Positions 1 to 8,250 of a stretch of 64,000 nucleotides of DNA are shown in pieces. The DNA comes from DATBDN01 sp963715995 (lineage in GTDB: Bacteria; Actinomycetota; Thermoleophilia; Solirubrobacterales; Thermoleophilaceae). The DNA lies in contig OY970283.1 of the NCBI GenBank assembly GCA_963715995.1, positions 930,001 through 994,000 on the forward strand, read 5' to 3'. Position 1 is the stretch's first letter. Each line of letters starts with the position of its first letter. Made by a program: the position numbers and the translations under genes. The notes beneath the pieces were generated by a model, which did not search any database, was not told the DNA's origin, and worked only from the letters and a program-made list of their open reading frames with translations.

Positions 1-785
1 ATGAGGGTCCGCGCGCTGTTGATGAGGTACTTCGACATCGTGCGGCTCGCGCACGCGTACGCGCCGTAGGAGCCGAGCGCCTTGCCGAGCGTGCCGACCA
101 CGATGTCGATCTCGTCCTCGAGCCCGGCAGCGGCCACCGAGCCACGTCCGCCCGGGCCGAGTGCGCCAAGGCCATGGGCGTCGTCGACCATCACGCGCGC
201 GTCGTAGCGGTGCGCCAGCTCGGCTATCTGCGCGAGCGGCGCGATGTCGCCGTCCATCGAGAAGACGCCGTCGGTCACGATCAGCGCGCCGCGGCCGCCG
301 GCCTCGCGCAGTCCCCACTCGAGGTGATCGGTGTCGCAGTGGTCGTAGACGAAGGTGCGCGCGCCGGCGAGCTTGCAGCCATCGATGATCGAGGCGTGGT
401 TGAGCGCGTCGGAGAAGACCACGTCGCCCTCGCGCGCGAGCGCGGAGATGATCCCCGCGTTGGCCAGGTAGCCGGAACCGAAGAGCAGGCACGACTCGGC
501 GCCCTTGAACTCCGCGATCCGCTCCTCCAGCCGCCGGTGGATCGTCATGTTCCCGCTGACCAGGCGCGACGCGCCGGCCCCGGCACCCCAGCGCATGGCC
601 GCATCCGCCGCCGCCTGGCGCACGCGTGGATGGTCGGCCAGCCCGAGGTAGTTGTTCGAGCACAGCAGCAGCACCGGCTTGCCGTCGAGCAGCACGCGCG
701 GGCCCTGGGGGCCGGAGATCAGGCGCAGCTTGCGGTACAGGCCCTGTTCGCGCAGATCGTCGAGCCGTGCCTGGAGCTCGTCCAT
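1..785 (-). CDS. bioF: 8-amino-7-oxononanoate synthase, C-terminus cut by window edge
   Basis: PLP-dependent condensation of a pimeloyl thioester with L-alanine, an early step of biotin synthesis in the cytosol. About 261 residues are visible from the ATG at 785; the C-terminal third lies outside the window. Seen: SNNYLGL at residues 43-49, GAGASRLVSGN, DALNHASIIDG, VDDAHGLGALG (the Asp-Ala-His cofactor contact) and TLGKALGSYG carrying the Schiff-base lysine near residue 235. The start lies 3 bases beyond the bioB stop, so bioB-bioF form one transcript. Other alpha-oxoamine synthases (e.g. 2-amino-3-ketobutyrate CoA ligase) share these motifs, but the bioB neighbour favours BioF. Confidence 0.93.
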   Translation of the reverse strand, partial: MDELQARLDDLREQGLYRKLRLISGPQGPRVLLDGKPVLLLCSNNYLGLADHPRVRQAAADAAMRWGAGAGASRLVSGNMTIHRRLEERIAEFKGAESCLLFGSGYLANAGIISALAREGDVVFSDALNHASIIDGCKLAGARTFVYDHCDTDHLEWGLREAGGRGALIVTDGVFSMDGDIAPLAQIAELAHRYDARVMVDDAHGLGALGPGGRGSVAAAGLEDEIDIVVGTLGKALGSYGAYACASRTMSKYLINSARTL

Positions 786-788
786 GGC

Positions 789-1961
789 TCAGGCCGCCTC
801 GCGCGGCATCTCGATGACGGTTGCGGTCCCGCGGTTGGGCGCGCCGTCGGGGCGGGGCGGAACCGAGGCCTTCTTCCTCAGCCGCAGTTGCTTCGACGGA
901 TCCCAGAAGTTTGCTTCGGATTGACGGTTGACCAGCGCGTCGATCGGCGTCTCCGGCGGCGCCTCGCCGTCGAGCCAGCCCGAGCGGTTGTCGGGGCGCG
1001 GGTTCGAGCCGTTGTCCTCCCAGCGGCCGGTGTTCAGGCCGAGCTCCTCGAACATCGCGCGGTCGTCCTCTGGCTCCGAGCCGAGAGTCGTGAGGAAGTT
1101 GCCCATCATCACCCCGTTCAAGCCGGCCTTGACGGCGAGCGGCTGAAGCTCGCCGAGGTTCTCCACGCGCCCGCCGCAGAGACGGAAGAGCGCCTCGGGC
1201 AGGATCAGGCGGAAGATCGCGATCCACTTGACGGCCTCCCACGGGTCCATCTGCTCGCGGTCGCCGAACTTGGTGCCGGGGCGCGGGTTCAGCAGGTTGA
1301 TCGGCACCGATGTCGGGTCGATCCGCGCGAGCTGGAACGCCATCTCCACGCGCTGCTCGCGTGACTCGCCGAGGTTGAGGATGCCGCCAACGCAGGTCTC
1401 GAGGCCCGCTTCGGCGACCGCGTCGATCGTGCGGATGCGGCCCTCGTAGCGGACGGTGGTCGACACCTCCGGGTAGTACGACTCCGCGGTCTCGACGTTG
1501 TGGTGCACGCGCTGGATGCCGGCGTCCTTCAACTGCTTCGCGCGCTCCACGGACATGTGCCCGATCGACGCGCAGCGCTTCAGGTTCGTGTGCTCGGCCA
1601 CGAGCCGCGCACCGTCGAGCACGTTCTGGAAGTCCCGCTTCGAGAGCCCCTGGCCCTGGGTGACCATGCAGAAGCGGTGTGCGCCGGCAGCCTCGGCCGC
1701 CTTCGCGTGCTCGAGGATCTGCTCGGGCGAGAGCATCCCGTGCATCGGCGTGGGCGCCTCGGCGTACTTCGACTGCGCGCAGAAGCCGCAGTCCTCGGCG
1801 CAGCCGCCTGACTTGGCGTTCACGAGCGAGCACATGTCGGTCGAGTCGCCGAACTGATCCTGCCGCGCTGCCCATGCGCGATCGATCAGGAGGAGGATCT
1901 CGTCGTGATCCTCGAGCTCACCCAGGGTGAGCGCTTCTTCGCGGGTAATGAGAGGAGGCAA
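789..1961 (-). CDS. bioB: biotin synthase
   Basis: Radical-SAM enzyme inserting sulfur into dethiobiotin, the last step of biotin synthesis. The radical-SAM cluster motif is GGCAEDCGFCAQS with cysteines at residues 54, 58 and 61. Further BioB signatures are YNHN-like VHHNVETAES, GGILNLGES, VPINLLNPRPGT and the C-terminal NFLTT. At 390 residues it is about 50 longer than usual; the extra length is a C-terminal tail after residue ~340 ending IEMPREAA. The start is TTG at 1961, with no in-frame ATG nearby. It is first in a bioBF transcript. Biotin demand in this window comes from the carrier domain at 3.3 kb and the carboxyltransferase at 18.6 kb. Confidence 0.96.
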   Translation of the reverse strand: MPPLITREEALTLGELEDHDEILLLIDRAWAARQDQFGDSTDMCSLVNAKSGGCAEDCGFCAQSKYAEAPTPMHGMLSPEQILEHAKAAEAAGAHRFCMVTQGQGLSKRDFQNVLDGARLVAEHTNLKRCASIGHMSVERAKQLKDAGIQRVHHNVETAESYYPEVSTTVRYEGRIRTIDAVAEAGLETCVGGILNLGESREQRVEMAFQLARIDPTSVPINLLNPRPGTKFGDREQMDPWEAVKWIAIFRLILPEALFRLCGGRVENLGELQPLAVKAGLNGVMMGNFLTTLGSEPEDDRAMFEELGLNTGRWEDNGSNPRPDNRSGWLDGEAPPETPIDALVNRQSEANFWDPSKQLRLRKKASVPPRPDGAPNRGTATVIEMPREAA

Positions 1962-2049
1962 GGCGGCTGGGAACCTCTTGACTGGTGGCCACGGTATGAC
2001 CCGGATCGGACGGCAACTTCCGCGTGGTCACGCGTGTTCTGATCGGTGG

Positions 2050-2457
2050 ATGCGCCTCCTCATCCCGCTCGCAGCCGCCGTCCTCGCGCTTGCCCTCCCA
2101 GGGGACGGCGGCGCGAGCGCCACCACGCGCCTGAACGTGAGCCCGAAGCACGGCGGCACGCGCACCACCTACGTCGTCTCGTTCCGCGCGCAGTACGCGT
2201 CCAGCAAGGCGACGAAGTCGCAGTACGTGATCGGCGCCGTCCACTCGGGCGACTGCCGCACCGGCATCAGCTCCTTCGGCCGCATCCAGGCCGGGCCGTA
2301 CAAGGTCGGCCAGACCGTGCGCTTCGTGCTGAAGGCGCCTAAGGGCGGCTGGTGCCCGGGCGTCTTCCACGGCGTCGCGCACTGGGAGAAGCAGGAGGGG
2401 GACCACACGCGCGACGTGCGCATGGGCCGCTTCGCCTACCGCGTGCTCTCGCGCTAG
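2050..2457 (+). CDS. secreted protein of unknown function
   Basis: 135 residues from ATG 2050, chosen because it opens a good signal peptide (MRLLIPLAAAVLALALP, cleavage near GGASA). The longer frame from 1927 would overlap the 5' end of bioB. The mature part is a small beta-rich domain starting LNVSPKHGG and TTYVVSFRAQY, with a cysteine pair (GDCRTG and GGWCPG) that could form a disulfide. No family is recognised. It may be a small Ig-like extracellular domain; that is only a guess from the Tyr/Val-rich strands. It is divergent from bioB and ends just before the reverse-strand hydratase. Confidence 0.7.
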   Translation: MRLLIPLAAAVLALALPGDGGASATTRLNVSPKHGGTRTTYVVSFRAQYASSKATKSQYVIGAVHSGDCRTGISSFGRIQAGPYKVGQTVRFVLKAPKGGWCPGVFHGVAHWEKQEGDHTRDVRMGRFAYRVLSR

Positions 2458-2461
2458 GCGC

Positions 2462-3268
2462 TCAGCGGTCGTGCCACTCGGGCGCGCGCTTCTCGCCGAA
2501 GGCGCGCACGCCCTCGCGGAAGTCGTCGGTGTAGAAGCACGACTCGCGCAGCTCGACCAGTTCGCGCTCGATGTCCTCAGGCAGCTGCTGGGGTACGTCA
2601 CGCAGTGCGCGGATGATGCGCTTGTTGCCCTTCAGCGACAGCGGCGCGTTCGCGGCGATCTCGGCGGCCAGGTCGAGCGACGCCTGCTCCAGCGCGTCGG
2701 CTTCGAGCACGTGGTTCACGAGCCCGATCGTGGCGGCACGGTCGGCGTCGATGTTGCGCCCGGTGTATAAGAGCTCGGCCGTGTTGGCCACGCCGATCAC
2801 GTCGATGAACTTGCGCAGCCCGGTGTGGGAGTAGATCAGCCCGAGCTTGGCCGGCGGCATCCCGAGCTTGATGCCGCGCGCCGCGATCCGGATGTCGGCT
2901 GTCAGCGCCAGCTCCAGCCCGCCGCCGATTGCGTGGCCGTTCAGCGACGCAATGACGGGGTATTCGTAGCCCTCGAGTGCTTCGAGCGCATCGTGGAAGG
3001 GGTGGGCCACGAGCCGCTCGGAACGCTCGGCGAAGTTCTGCTCGTCCAGGTTGCCGATGTCGTAGCCGGCCGAGAACATCGGCCCGTCGCCCGTGATCAG
3101 CAGGCAGCGAGCGTCGAGTCCCTGGACCGTGTGGGCCAGCGTGTCGAGGATCTCGTGGTCGAGCGCCCCGCGCTTGGCCGGGTGCGAGATCCGCAGCCGC
3201 GTCACGTGGTCGGCGGGCTGGTCGAGGAGCAGCTTCCCCGACGCGAGCTCGGTCACCTGGGCGGCCAA
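2462..3268 (-). CDS. enoyl-CoA hydratase/isomerase family protein
   Basis: Crotonase-fold protein of 268 residues. The oxyanion-hole halves are visible: GPMFSAGYDIGN around residue 65 and NGHAIGGGLELALTADIRIA around 110-130. The active-site stretch is GMPPAKLGLIYSHTG. The usual second catalytic Glu of true hydratases falls at the K of PPAKLGL, so dehydration chemistry is not certain; this could be an isomerase, decarboxylase or thioesterase of the superfamily. The TTG at 3268 abuts the TAG of the biotin-carrier gene upstream; a GTG at 3256 is an alternative. Adjacency to a biotin carrier hints at work on a carboxylated acyl-CoA such as methylmalonyl-CoA; that is inference. Confidence 0.9.
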   Translation of the reverse strand: MAAQVTELASGKLLLDQPADHVTRLRISHPAKRGALDHEILDTLAHTVQGLDARCLLITGDGPMFSAGYDIGNLDEQNFAERSERLVAHPFHDALEALEGYEYPVIASLNGHAIGGGLELALTADIRIAARGIKLGMPPAKLGLIYSHTGLRKFIDVIGVANTAELLYTGRNIDADRAATIGLVNHVLEADALEQASLDLAAEIAANAPLSLKGNKRIIRALRDVPQQLPEDIERELVELRESCFYTDDFREGVRAFGEKRAPEWHDR

Positions 3269-3481
3269 CTACTCGAGCACTACGAGCGTGTCGCCCTCGG
3301 AGACCGACTGACCTTCCGCGCAGCGGATCTCCTTCACGGTCCCGCCATCCTCGGCCTCGACCGGCATCTCCATCTTCATCGACTCGAGGATCACCAGCGT
3401 GTCGCCTTCGTCGACCGATTGGCCCACCTGGCACTCGATCTTCCAGACCGTTCCGGTGATGTGCGCTTCCACGTCGGGCAT
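3269..3481 (-). CDS. free-standing biotin carboxyl carrier domain protein
   Basis: A 70-residue protein that is almost entirely one biotinyl/lipoyl attachment domain. The biotinylated lysine is K36 in ILESMKMEMP, the canonical MKM motif. The flanking hairpin glycines are in HITGTVWKI and EDGGTVKEI. The ATG is at 3481; its stop touches the start of the following hydratase. In actinobacteria such small carriers (BCCP/TB7.3-like) serve biotin-dependent acyl-CoA carboxylases or transcarboxylases. The only carboxyltransferase gene here is at 18.6 kb and no biotin carboxylase subunit is present, so the partner is unresolved. It is divergent from the GT2 gene with only 21 bases between, which must hold both start regions. 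Confidence 0.92.
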   Translation of the reverse strand: MPDVEAHITGTVWKIECQVGQSVDEGDTLVILESMKMEMPVEAEDGGTVKEIRCAEGQSVSEGDTLVVLE

Positions 3482-3502
3482 GGGCTGGCACGATAACCAC
3501 CG

Positions 3503-4180
3503 GTGGCGGCGGACCTCGCGGTGATCGTGACTGCACGCAACGAGGCCGAGCGCCTCGGGGCGACGCTGCGCGCCCTTCGCGAAGCCTTCCCCGGCGCGGA
3601 GCTGTGGGTGGGCGACGATGCGTCCGAAGACGCGACGGCGCACGTGGCGCTGCAGGAAGGCGCGCGGCTGGTGCAGGCGCCGCGCCCGCTTGGCAAGGGC
3701 GGCACTGCGACCATCGCGGCGGAAGCGGTGCTGGCCGAAGGCGACCCGGCGGTGCTGCTTGCCGACGCCGACCTGGGCGGGTCGTCGGCGCAGCTGCGCC
3801 AACTGGTCGACGCGGTCCGCGAACCAGACGGCGCGGACCTGGCCATCGCCACCTTCGCGACACGCGTGGGCGGCGGCTTCGGCATCGCGGTCGGCGCCTC
3901 GCGCTGGGCGATCGCGCGCGCGAGCGGCCGGACGATGACGGCGCCGATGTCCGGCCAGCGCGCGATGCGCCCCGGGGTGCTCGCGCAACTGCTCCCGTTC
4001 GCCGCCGGCTTTGGGATCGAGACCGGGATGACGATCGATGCGCTGCGGGCGGGGTTGCGCGTGGCCGAGATCGAGATCGAGCTAGAGCACCGCGCCACCG
4101 GGAAGAGCCTGCGCGGCTTCACCCATCGCGGCCGGCAGGCGAGCGATGCGCTGCGCGCATACGCTGCGCGACGCACGTGA
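3503..4180 (+). CDS. family 2 glycosyltransferase
   Basis: 225-residue GT-A fold glycosyltransferase starting GTG 3503. It opens with VIVTARNEAERLG (the nucleotide-sugar strand); GDDASED is the first acidic motif and LLADADLGG the DxD metal-binding motif. There is no C-terminal membrane anchor, so it should be soluble or peripheral. The sugar donor and acceptor cannot be read from sequence. It overlaps the glycerol kinase gene by GTGA, so the two are co-translated. With the acyltransferase that follows, a glycolipid or glycerolipid role is plausible. Confidence 0.88.
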   Translation: MAADLAVIVTARNEAERLGATLRALREAFPGAELWVGDDASEDATAHVALQEGARLVQAPRPLGKGGTATIAAEAVLAEGDPAVLLADADLGGSSAQLRQLVDAVREPDGADLAIATFATRVGGGFGIAVGASRWAIARASGRTMTAPMSGQRAMRPGVLAQLLPFAAGFGIETGMTIDALRAGLRVAEIEIELEHRATGKSLRGFTHRGRQASDALRAYAARRT

Positions 4181-5631
4181 TTCTCGCCATCGATCAGGGC
4201 ACGACGGGCAGCACCTGCATGGTGTTCTCAGAGGACGGTCAGGTCGCCGGCCGCGCCTACCGCGAGTTCGAGCAGCACTTCCCGAAGCCGGGCTGGGTCG
4301 AGCACGACGCGAGCGAGATCTGGCAGGTCACCGAGGCGGTCGCGCGCGAGGCGCTCGAGGACGCCGGCGTGGACGGCGCCGACCTGGCCGCGATCGGCAT
4401 CACCAACCAGCGCGAGACCATCGTCGCCTGGGACCGCGACAGCGGCGAGCCGCTGGCCAACGCGATCGTCTGGCAGGACCGGCGCACGGCCGAGCGCTGC
4501 AAGGAGCTGAAGGAGGCCGGCCGCGAGGAGCTCGTGCGCGAGCGCACCGGCCTGGTGCTGGACCCCTACTTCTCCGGCACGAAGATCGAGTGGCTGATCC
4601 AGCACGGCGGCGTGGACCCCGCCAAGGCCGCGTTCGGGACGATCGACGCGTGGCTGATCCACAACCTCTGCGATGGCCGGTTCGCGACCGACTACACGAA
4701 CGCCTCACGCACCCTGCTGTTCGACATCGACCGGCTCGAGTGGAGCCCGGAGCTGTGCGACATGCTCGGTGTCGACCCGGCCAGCCTGCCCGAGCCGTGC
4801 CCCAGCGCGTCCGAGTTCGGCCGTACGTCGGTGTTCGGCGGGGACGTGCCGGTGGCCGGCGTGGCCGGCGACCAGCAGGCGGCCCTCTACGGCCAGGCGT
4901 GCCTGAAGGCCGGCCTCGGTAAGAACACCTATGGCACCGGCAGCTTCGTGCTCGAGAACGCCGGCCAGGAGCGGCCGGAGCTGGCGGACGGGCTGCTCAC
5001 GACGGTGGCGTGGGGGGTGGCGGACCGGGTCGACTACGCGCTCGAGGCGGCCATCTTCGTCACGGGCGCGGCGGTGCAGTGGCTGCGCGACGGCCTGGGA
5101 GTGATCGCGAGCGCCGACGAGACCGAGGGGCTCGCGCGCAGCCTCGACTCCAACGACGGCGTCTACTTCGTGCCGGCGCTGACGGGACTCGGGTCGCCGC
5201 ACTGGGATCCCTACGCGCGCGGGACGATCGTGGGGCTCACGCGCGGGTCGACGAAGGCGCACCTGGCGCGCGCGGCGCTCGAGGCGATGGCCTACCAGAC
5301 GCTCGACGCGGTGCGCGCGATGGAGAACGCGTCCGGTGTGCGGCTCGAGGAGCTGCGCGCGGACGGCGGCGCCACGGCAAACGGCTGGATGCTCCAGTTC
5401 CAGGCGGATCTGCTGGGCGTGCCGGTCGTGGTCCCGGCGATCAGAGAGACGACCGCGCTCGGGGCCGCATACCTCGCCGGGGTGGCAACCGGTGCCTGGT
5501 CGGAGGACGACATCCGCTCGATGTGGACCGAGGCCGCGCGCTACGAGCCGCAGATGGGGGATGATCAGCGCGAGGAGCTGATCGACGGCTGGCAGCGAGC
5601 CGTTGAAACGACCCGTAACCATTCCGCATGA
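4177..5631 (+). CDS. glpK: glycerol kinase
   Basis: ATP-dependent phosphorylation of glycerol to sn-glycerol 3-phosphate. 484 residues from GTG 4177, which overlaps the preceding TGA; the open frame extends further upstream but only as the antisense-like shadow of the GT2 gene. FGGY-kinase signatures: AIDQGTTGSTCMVF at the N-terminus, GITNQRETIVAWD, IVWQDRRT, YFSGTKIEWL, GVAGDQQAALYGQ, KNTYGTGSF (ATP phosphate loop) and RADGGATANGWMLQFQADL. Length is normal. The product feeds the PlsC-like acyltransferase directly downstream, suggesting a glycerolipid module rather than a glycerol-uptake operon, since no glpF or glpD is seen. Confidence 0.96.
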   Translation: MILAIDQGTTGSTCMVFSEDGQVAGRAYREFEQHFPKPGWVEHDASEIWQVTEAVAREALEDAGVDGADLAAIGITNQRETIVAWDRDSGEPLANAIVWQDRRTAERCKELKEAGREELVRERTGLVLDPYFSGTKIEWLIQHGGVDPAKAAFGTIDAWLIHNLCDGRFATDYTNASRTLLFDIDRLEWSPELCDMLGVDPASLPEPCPSASEFGRTSVFGGDVPVAGVAGDQQAALYGQACLKAGLGKNTYGTGSFVLENAGQERPELADGLLTTVAWGVADRVDYALEAAIFVTGAAVQWLRDGLGVIASADETEGLARSLDSNDGVYFVPALTGLGSPHWDPYARGTIVGLTRGSTKAHLARAALEAMAYQTLDAVRAMENASGVRLEELRADGGATANGWMLQFQADLLGVPVVVPAIRETTALGAAYLAGVATGAWSEDDIRSMWTEAARYEPQMGDDQREELIDGWQRAVETTRNHSA

Positions 5632-5653
5632 ACTGGGTACCGACCCTTAGCTC

Positions 5654-6439
5654 TTGAAGGCACAGGTCTACAAAGATCCGCGCGACCCGTCGTACTTCAC
5701 GCGCTTCCACGAGCGCGTTCGCAAGGGCAGGCCGGACTGGGTCTACACGCTGGTGCGCATGGTGCTCACGCCGTACCTGCTGATCGTGCACCGGGCGCGC
5801 GCGCTCGAGACCAACCACGTGCCGGAGGCGGGTCAGGCGATCGTCGCGCCGAACCACTTCTCGTTCCTGGACCACTTCTTCGTGGCCGTCTACCTGCGCC
5901 GCAAGGTCAACTTCATGGCCAAGTCGCAGCTCTTCAAGCGGCCGATGCAGTTCATCTACACGCACGGCGGCGTGTTCCCGGTGCGCCGCGGCTTCGCCGA
6001 CGAGGAGGCCTTCACGACGGCCCACGCCGTGCTGAGCCGTGGCGACATCGTGCTGATGTACCCCGAGGGCGGCCGCTCACGCTCGGGCGAGCTCGGCGAG
6101 CCCAAGCGCGGCCTCGGCCGGCTGGCACTCGAGTCCGGCGCGCCGGTTGTTCCCACGGCGATCGTCGGCACGGCGAAGGCGCGCAACTGGAAGCGCCTCA
6201 GCTTCCCGAAGGTGACCGTCCTCTACGGTGAGCCGGTGCGCTTCGAGAAGGTCGAGAACCCGACGAAGGAGCAGCAGCAGGAAGCCGCGGAGCTGGTCTT
6301 CGAGCGCGTGAAGGCGCTCTACGAAGGGCTGCGCGAGGACGGCCGCAAGACCGCGATCCAGCGCGCCCGCCAAGCGGGCCGCGCGGCGGCCGCAGACGCG
6401 GCAGCGGCAACCGATCCGCGCGTGACGCTGCCCGACTGA
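5654..6439 (+). CDS. 1-acyl-sn-glycerol-3-phosphate acyltransferase family protein (PlsC-like)
   Basis: 261 residues starting TTG 5654; an ATG at 5629 is out of frame. The acyltransferase motif I is NHFSFLD with His68 and Asp73, motif II VFPVRRG, and motif III YPEGGRSRSG near residue 140. A hydrophobic segment near residues 33-48 may dip into the membrane. The last ~50 residues are charged then Ala-rich, with low complexity. It lies 22 bases after glpK in the same direction. It probably acylates a lysophosphatidate-type acceptor; other acceptors used by this family cannot be excluded. Confidence 0.92.
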   Translation: MKAQVYKDPRDPSYFTRFHERVRKGRPDWVYTLVRMVLTPYLLIVHRARALETNHVPEAGQAIVAPNHFSFLDHFFVAVYLRRKVNFMAKSQLFKRPMQFIYTHGGVFPVRRGFADEEAFTTAHAVLSRGDIVLMYPEGGRSRSGELGEPKRGLGRLALESGAPVVPTAIVGTAKARNWKRLSFPKVTVLYGEPVRFEKVENPTKEQQQEAAELVFERVKALYEGLREDGRKTAIQRARQAGRAAAADAAAATDPRVTLPD

Positions 6440-6442
6440 GCG

Positions 6443-7336
6443 TCAGTAAGCCGGCTTCAGCGACCTGAACGCTTCCAGGTCGTGCCCCACGGAGATCGTC
6501 GCGCTCGGCGTCTGCTCGATGTAGCGCTGCACTTCCTTGAGCGAGCGGCGGAACTCGTGCTCGTCGTGGGGGCCGTACGGCATCGCGGACTCGCGGACGG
6601 TGCGCATCGTGTAGGCCGCGTCGGCGGCTATCAGGAACTCGCCGCCGGCCGTCTGGAGCACCACCGACATGTGCCCGAGGGTGTGGCCCGGGGTGAAGGC
6701 CAGCCGGACGCTGCCGTCGCCGAACAGGTCGAGCGTGCGGCCGAAGCTCGCGAACGACTCGACGGCGTCCGAGTCGAAGTCCACCGTGCGCCAGTCGAAG
6801 GCATGGTCGAACTGGCGCCGCACGTAGCCCGCCGTCAGCCCCTTCTCCTCCGTGGCCGCGTGCCACTCGCGGCCGCTGACGACGAAGGTGGCGTCGGGGA
6901 ACTGGGCGACGCCGCTCGCGTGATCCACGTGCAGGTGGGTCATGACCACCACCGCCACGTCCTTCGGGTCGAGCCCGCGCGCGCGGATCTGGTCCGGCAG
7001 GCCGTCGTCCGGTCCCATGTGCGCGTTGAACAGCCGCCCCAGGATCGGCCCCATGTTCGACTTGGGCTCGACCGCGACCGAAGCGTGGAAGCCGGTGTCG
7101 ACCAGCATCAGCCCGGCGCCGGGGTGCTCGACGATGAAGGCCGGGATCGGTATCTCGATCTTCTTGCTGCGGAAGCCGAGCGCGTGCAGCGCCGCGAGCT
7201 TGCCGCCGGTCGAGAAGAACGCGTCCTCCGGGTACATCGACGTGCCGGTGGTGACGGGGTGCACCCGCACGACCGCGCCTTCGCGGCCCCCGGGCAGGGG
7301 CAGCGCTGCCGGCTCGGGTTGGGCTGCCGCGGACAT
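6443..7336 (-). CDS. metallo-beta-lactamase-fold hydrolase, N-acyl homoserine lactonase-like
   Basis: 297 residues from ATG 7336 (MSAAAQPEP). The frame extends to 7405, but that would run into the divergent SDR gene. The two-metal site is seen in MTHLHVDHASG (HxHxDH), TPGHTLGHMS (third His), AADAAYT (bridging Asp) and ISVGHDLEA (last His). The GHTLGHMS and MYPEDAFF features resemble the AHL-lactonase branch. Actual lactonase activity is not provable from sequence; lactone or ester hydrolysis is the safe reading. It is convergent with the PlsC-like gene with 3 bases between the stops. Confidence 0.88.
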   Translation of the reverse strand: MSAAAQPEPAALPLPGGREGAVVRVHPVTTGTSMYPEDAFFSTGGKLAALHALGFRSKKIEIPIPAFIVEHPGAGLMLVDTGFHASVAVEPKSNMGPILGRLFNAHMGPDDGLPDQIRARGLDPKDVAVVVMTHLHVDHASGVAQFPDATFVVSGREWHAATEEKGLTAGYVRRQFDHAFDWRTVDFDSDAVESFASFGRTLDLFGDGSVRLAFTPGHTLGHMSVVLQTAGGEFLIAADAAYTMRTVRESAMPYGPHDEHEFRRSLKEVQRYIEQTPSATISVGHDLEAFRSLKPAY

Positions 7337-7391
7337 GGCTGCGGTGAGCGTAAACGCTGGGGCGCCAGCGGCGGGGTAGGCTCGCGCCGCG

Positions 7392-8225
7392 ATGCCGTCT
7401 CGCATCTTCGCCCCGGGCCTGCTGAACGATCAGGTCGTGGTCGTCACCGGCGGCGGCTCGGGCCTCGGCCGCGCCAGCGCGATCGAGCTCTCGGCCTGCG
7501 GCGCGACGGTGGTCGTCGCGGGGCGACGCGGCGAGCCGCTCGAGGAGACGGCGGCGTTGTGCGACGGCGCTTGCGACGCGCTCGTGTGCGACATCCGCGA
7601 GGAGGACGACGTCAACGCCTTCGTCGACCGGGTGCTGGAGCGTCACGGGCGCATCGACACGCTCGTCAACAACGCGGGCGGCCAGTACATGACGCCCGCG
7701 GAGGACATCTCGCTGAAGGGCTTCGAGACCGTCGTGCGCCTGAACCTGATCGGCACCTGGCTGATGTCGCACACGGTCGCGACCAAGTCGATGATCCCGA
7801 ACGAGAGCGGCAAGATCATCTCGGTCACGCTCTCGCCGCACCAGGGACTGCCGGGCATGGCGCACTCCTCGGCCGCGCGCGCGGCGGTCGAGAACCTCAT
7901 GCGGGTGCTCTCGATCGAGTGGGCGCGCTTCAACATCCGCACGACCGCGATCGCCTCCGGCCACTTCCGCACCGACGCGCTCAAGAAGTACCCGCAGCCG
8001 GTCCAGGACGGGGTGGCACGAACGATCCCGCTCCAGCGCCTGGGCGAGGCCGAGGAGCAGGCGTGGCTGGTCGCCTACCTGGCCTCACCCGCGGGCGACT
8101 ACTACTCGGGCGACGTGATCACGATCGACGGGGCCAGGGACAACTGGTTCGGTCCCTGGCCACCGCCTGGCATGACCGACGAGGGCGGAAAGCCACTCGC
8201 CGAGAAGAGGGCGAACAAAACATGA
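7392..8225 (+). CDS. SDR oxidoreductase of the trans-2-enoyl-CoA reductase/AtuG type
   Basis: 277-residue short-chain dehydrogenase. The Rossmann motif is VTGGGSGLGRA and NNAGGQY follows near residue 93. The usual YxxxK catalytic pair is replaced by HSSAARAAVEN. This is the pattern of peroxisomal trans-2-enoyl-CoA reductase (PECR) and the AtuG citronellol-pathway branch, which carry HSGAARAGV-type sequences. The gene is therefore probably functional in enoyl-CoA reduction rather than defective. It ends TGA at 8223-8225 inside a palindromic terminator shared with the next, convergent SDR gene. Confidence 0.9.
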   Translation: MPSRIFAPGLLNDQVVVVTGGGSGLGRASAIELSACGATVVVAGRRGEPLEETAALCDGACDALVCDIREEDDVNAFVDRVLERHGRIDTLVNNAGGQYMTPAEDISLKGFETVVRLNLIGTWLMSHTVATKSMIPNESGKIISVTLSPHQGLPGMAHSSAARAAVENLMRVLSIEWARFNIRTTAIASGHFRTDALKKYPQPVQDGVARTIPLQRLGEAEEQAWLVAYLASPAGDYYSGDVITIDGARDNWFGPWPPPGMTDEGGKPLAEKRANKT

Positions 8226-8250
8226 GAACGGGGCCAGGCCCCGTCTTTAA
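8224..8250. terminator. bidirectional palindromic terminator, copy 1
   Basis: Perfect 8-bp arms ACGGGGCC (8228-8235) and GGCCCCGT (8237-8244) with a one-base centre, followed by CTTTAA. The stop codons of both convergent SDR genes lie at its edges (TGA 8223-8225, TAA 8247-8249 on the reverse strand). The same arrangement recurs at 29877-29911. Confidence 0.72.

Noticed and set aside
3604..4176. N-terminal domain fused to glycerol kinase
   Set aside because: The region is the second frame of the GT2 gene. The FGGY kinase fold begins at the GTG 4177.
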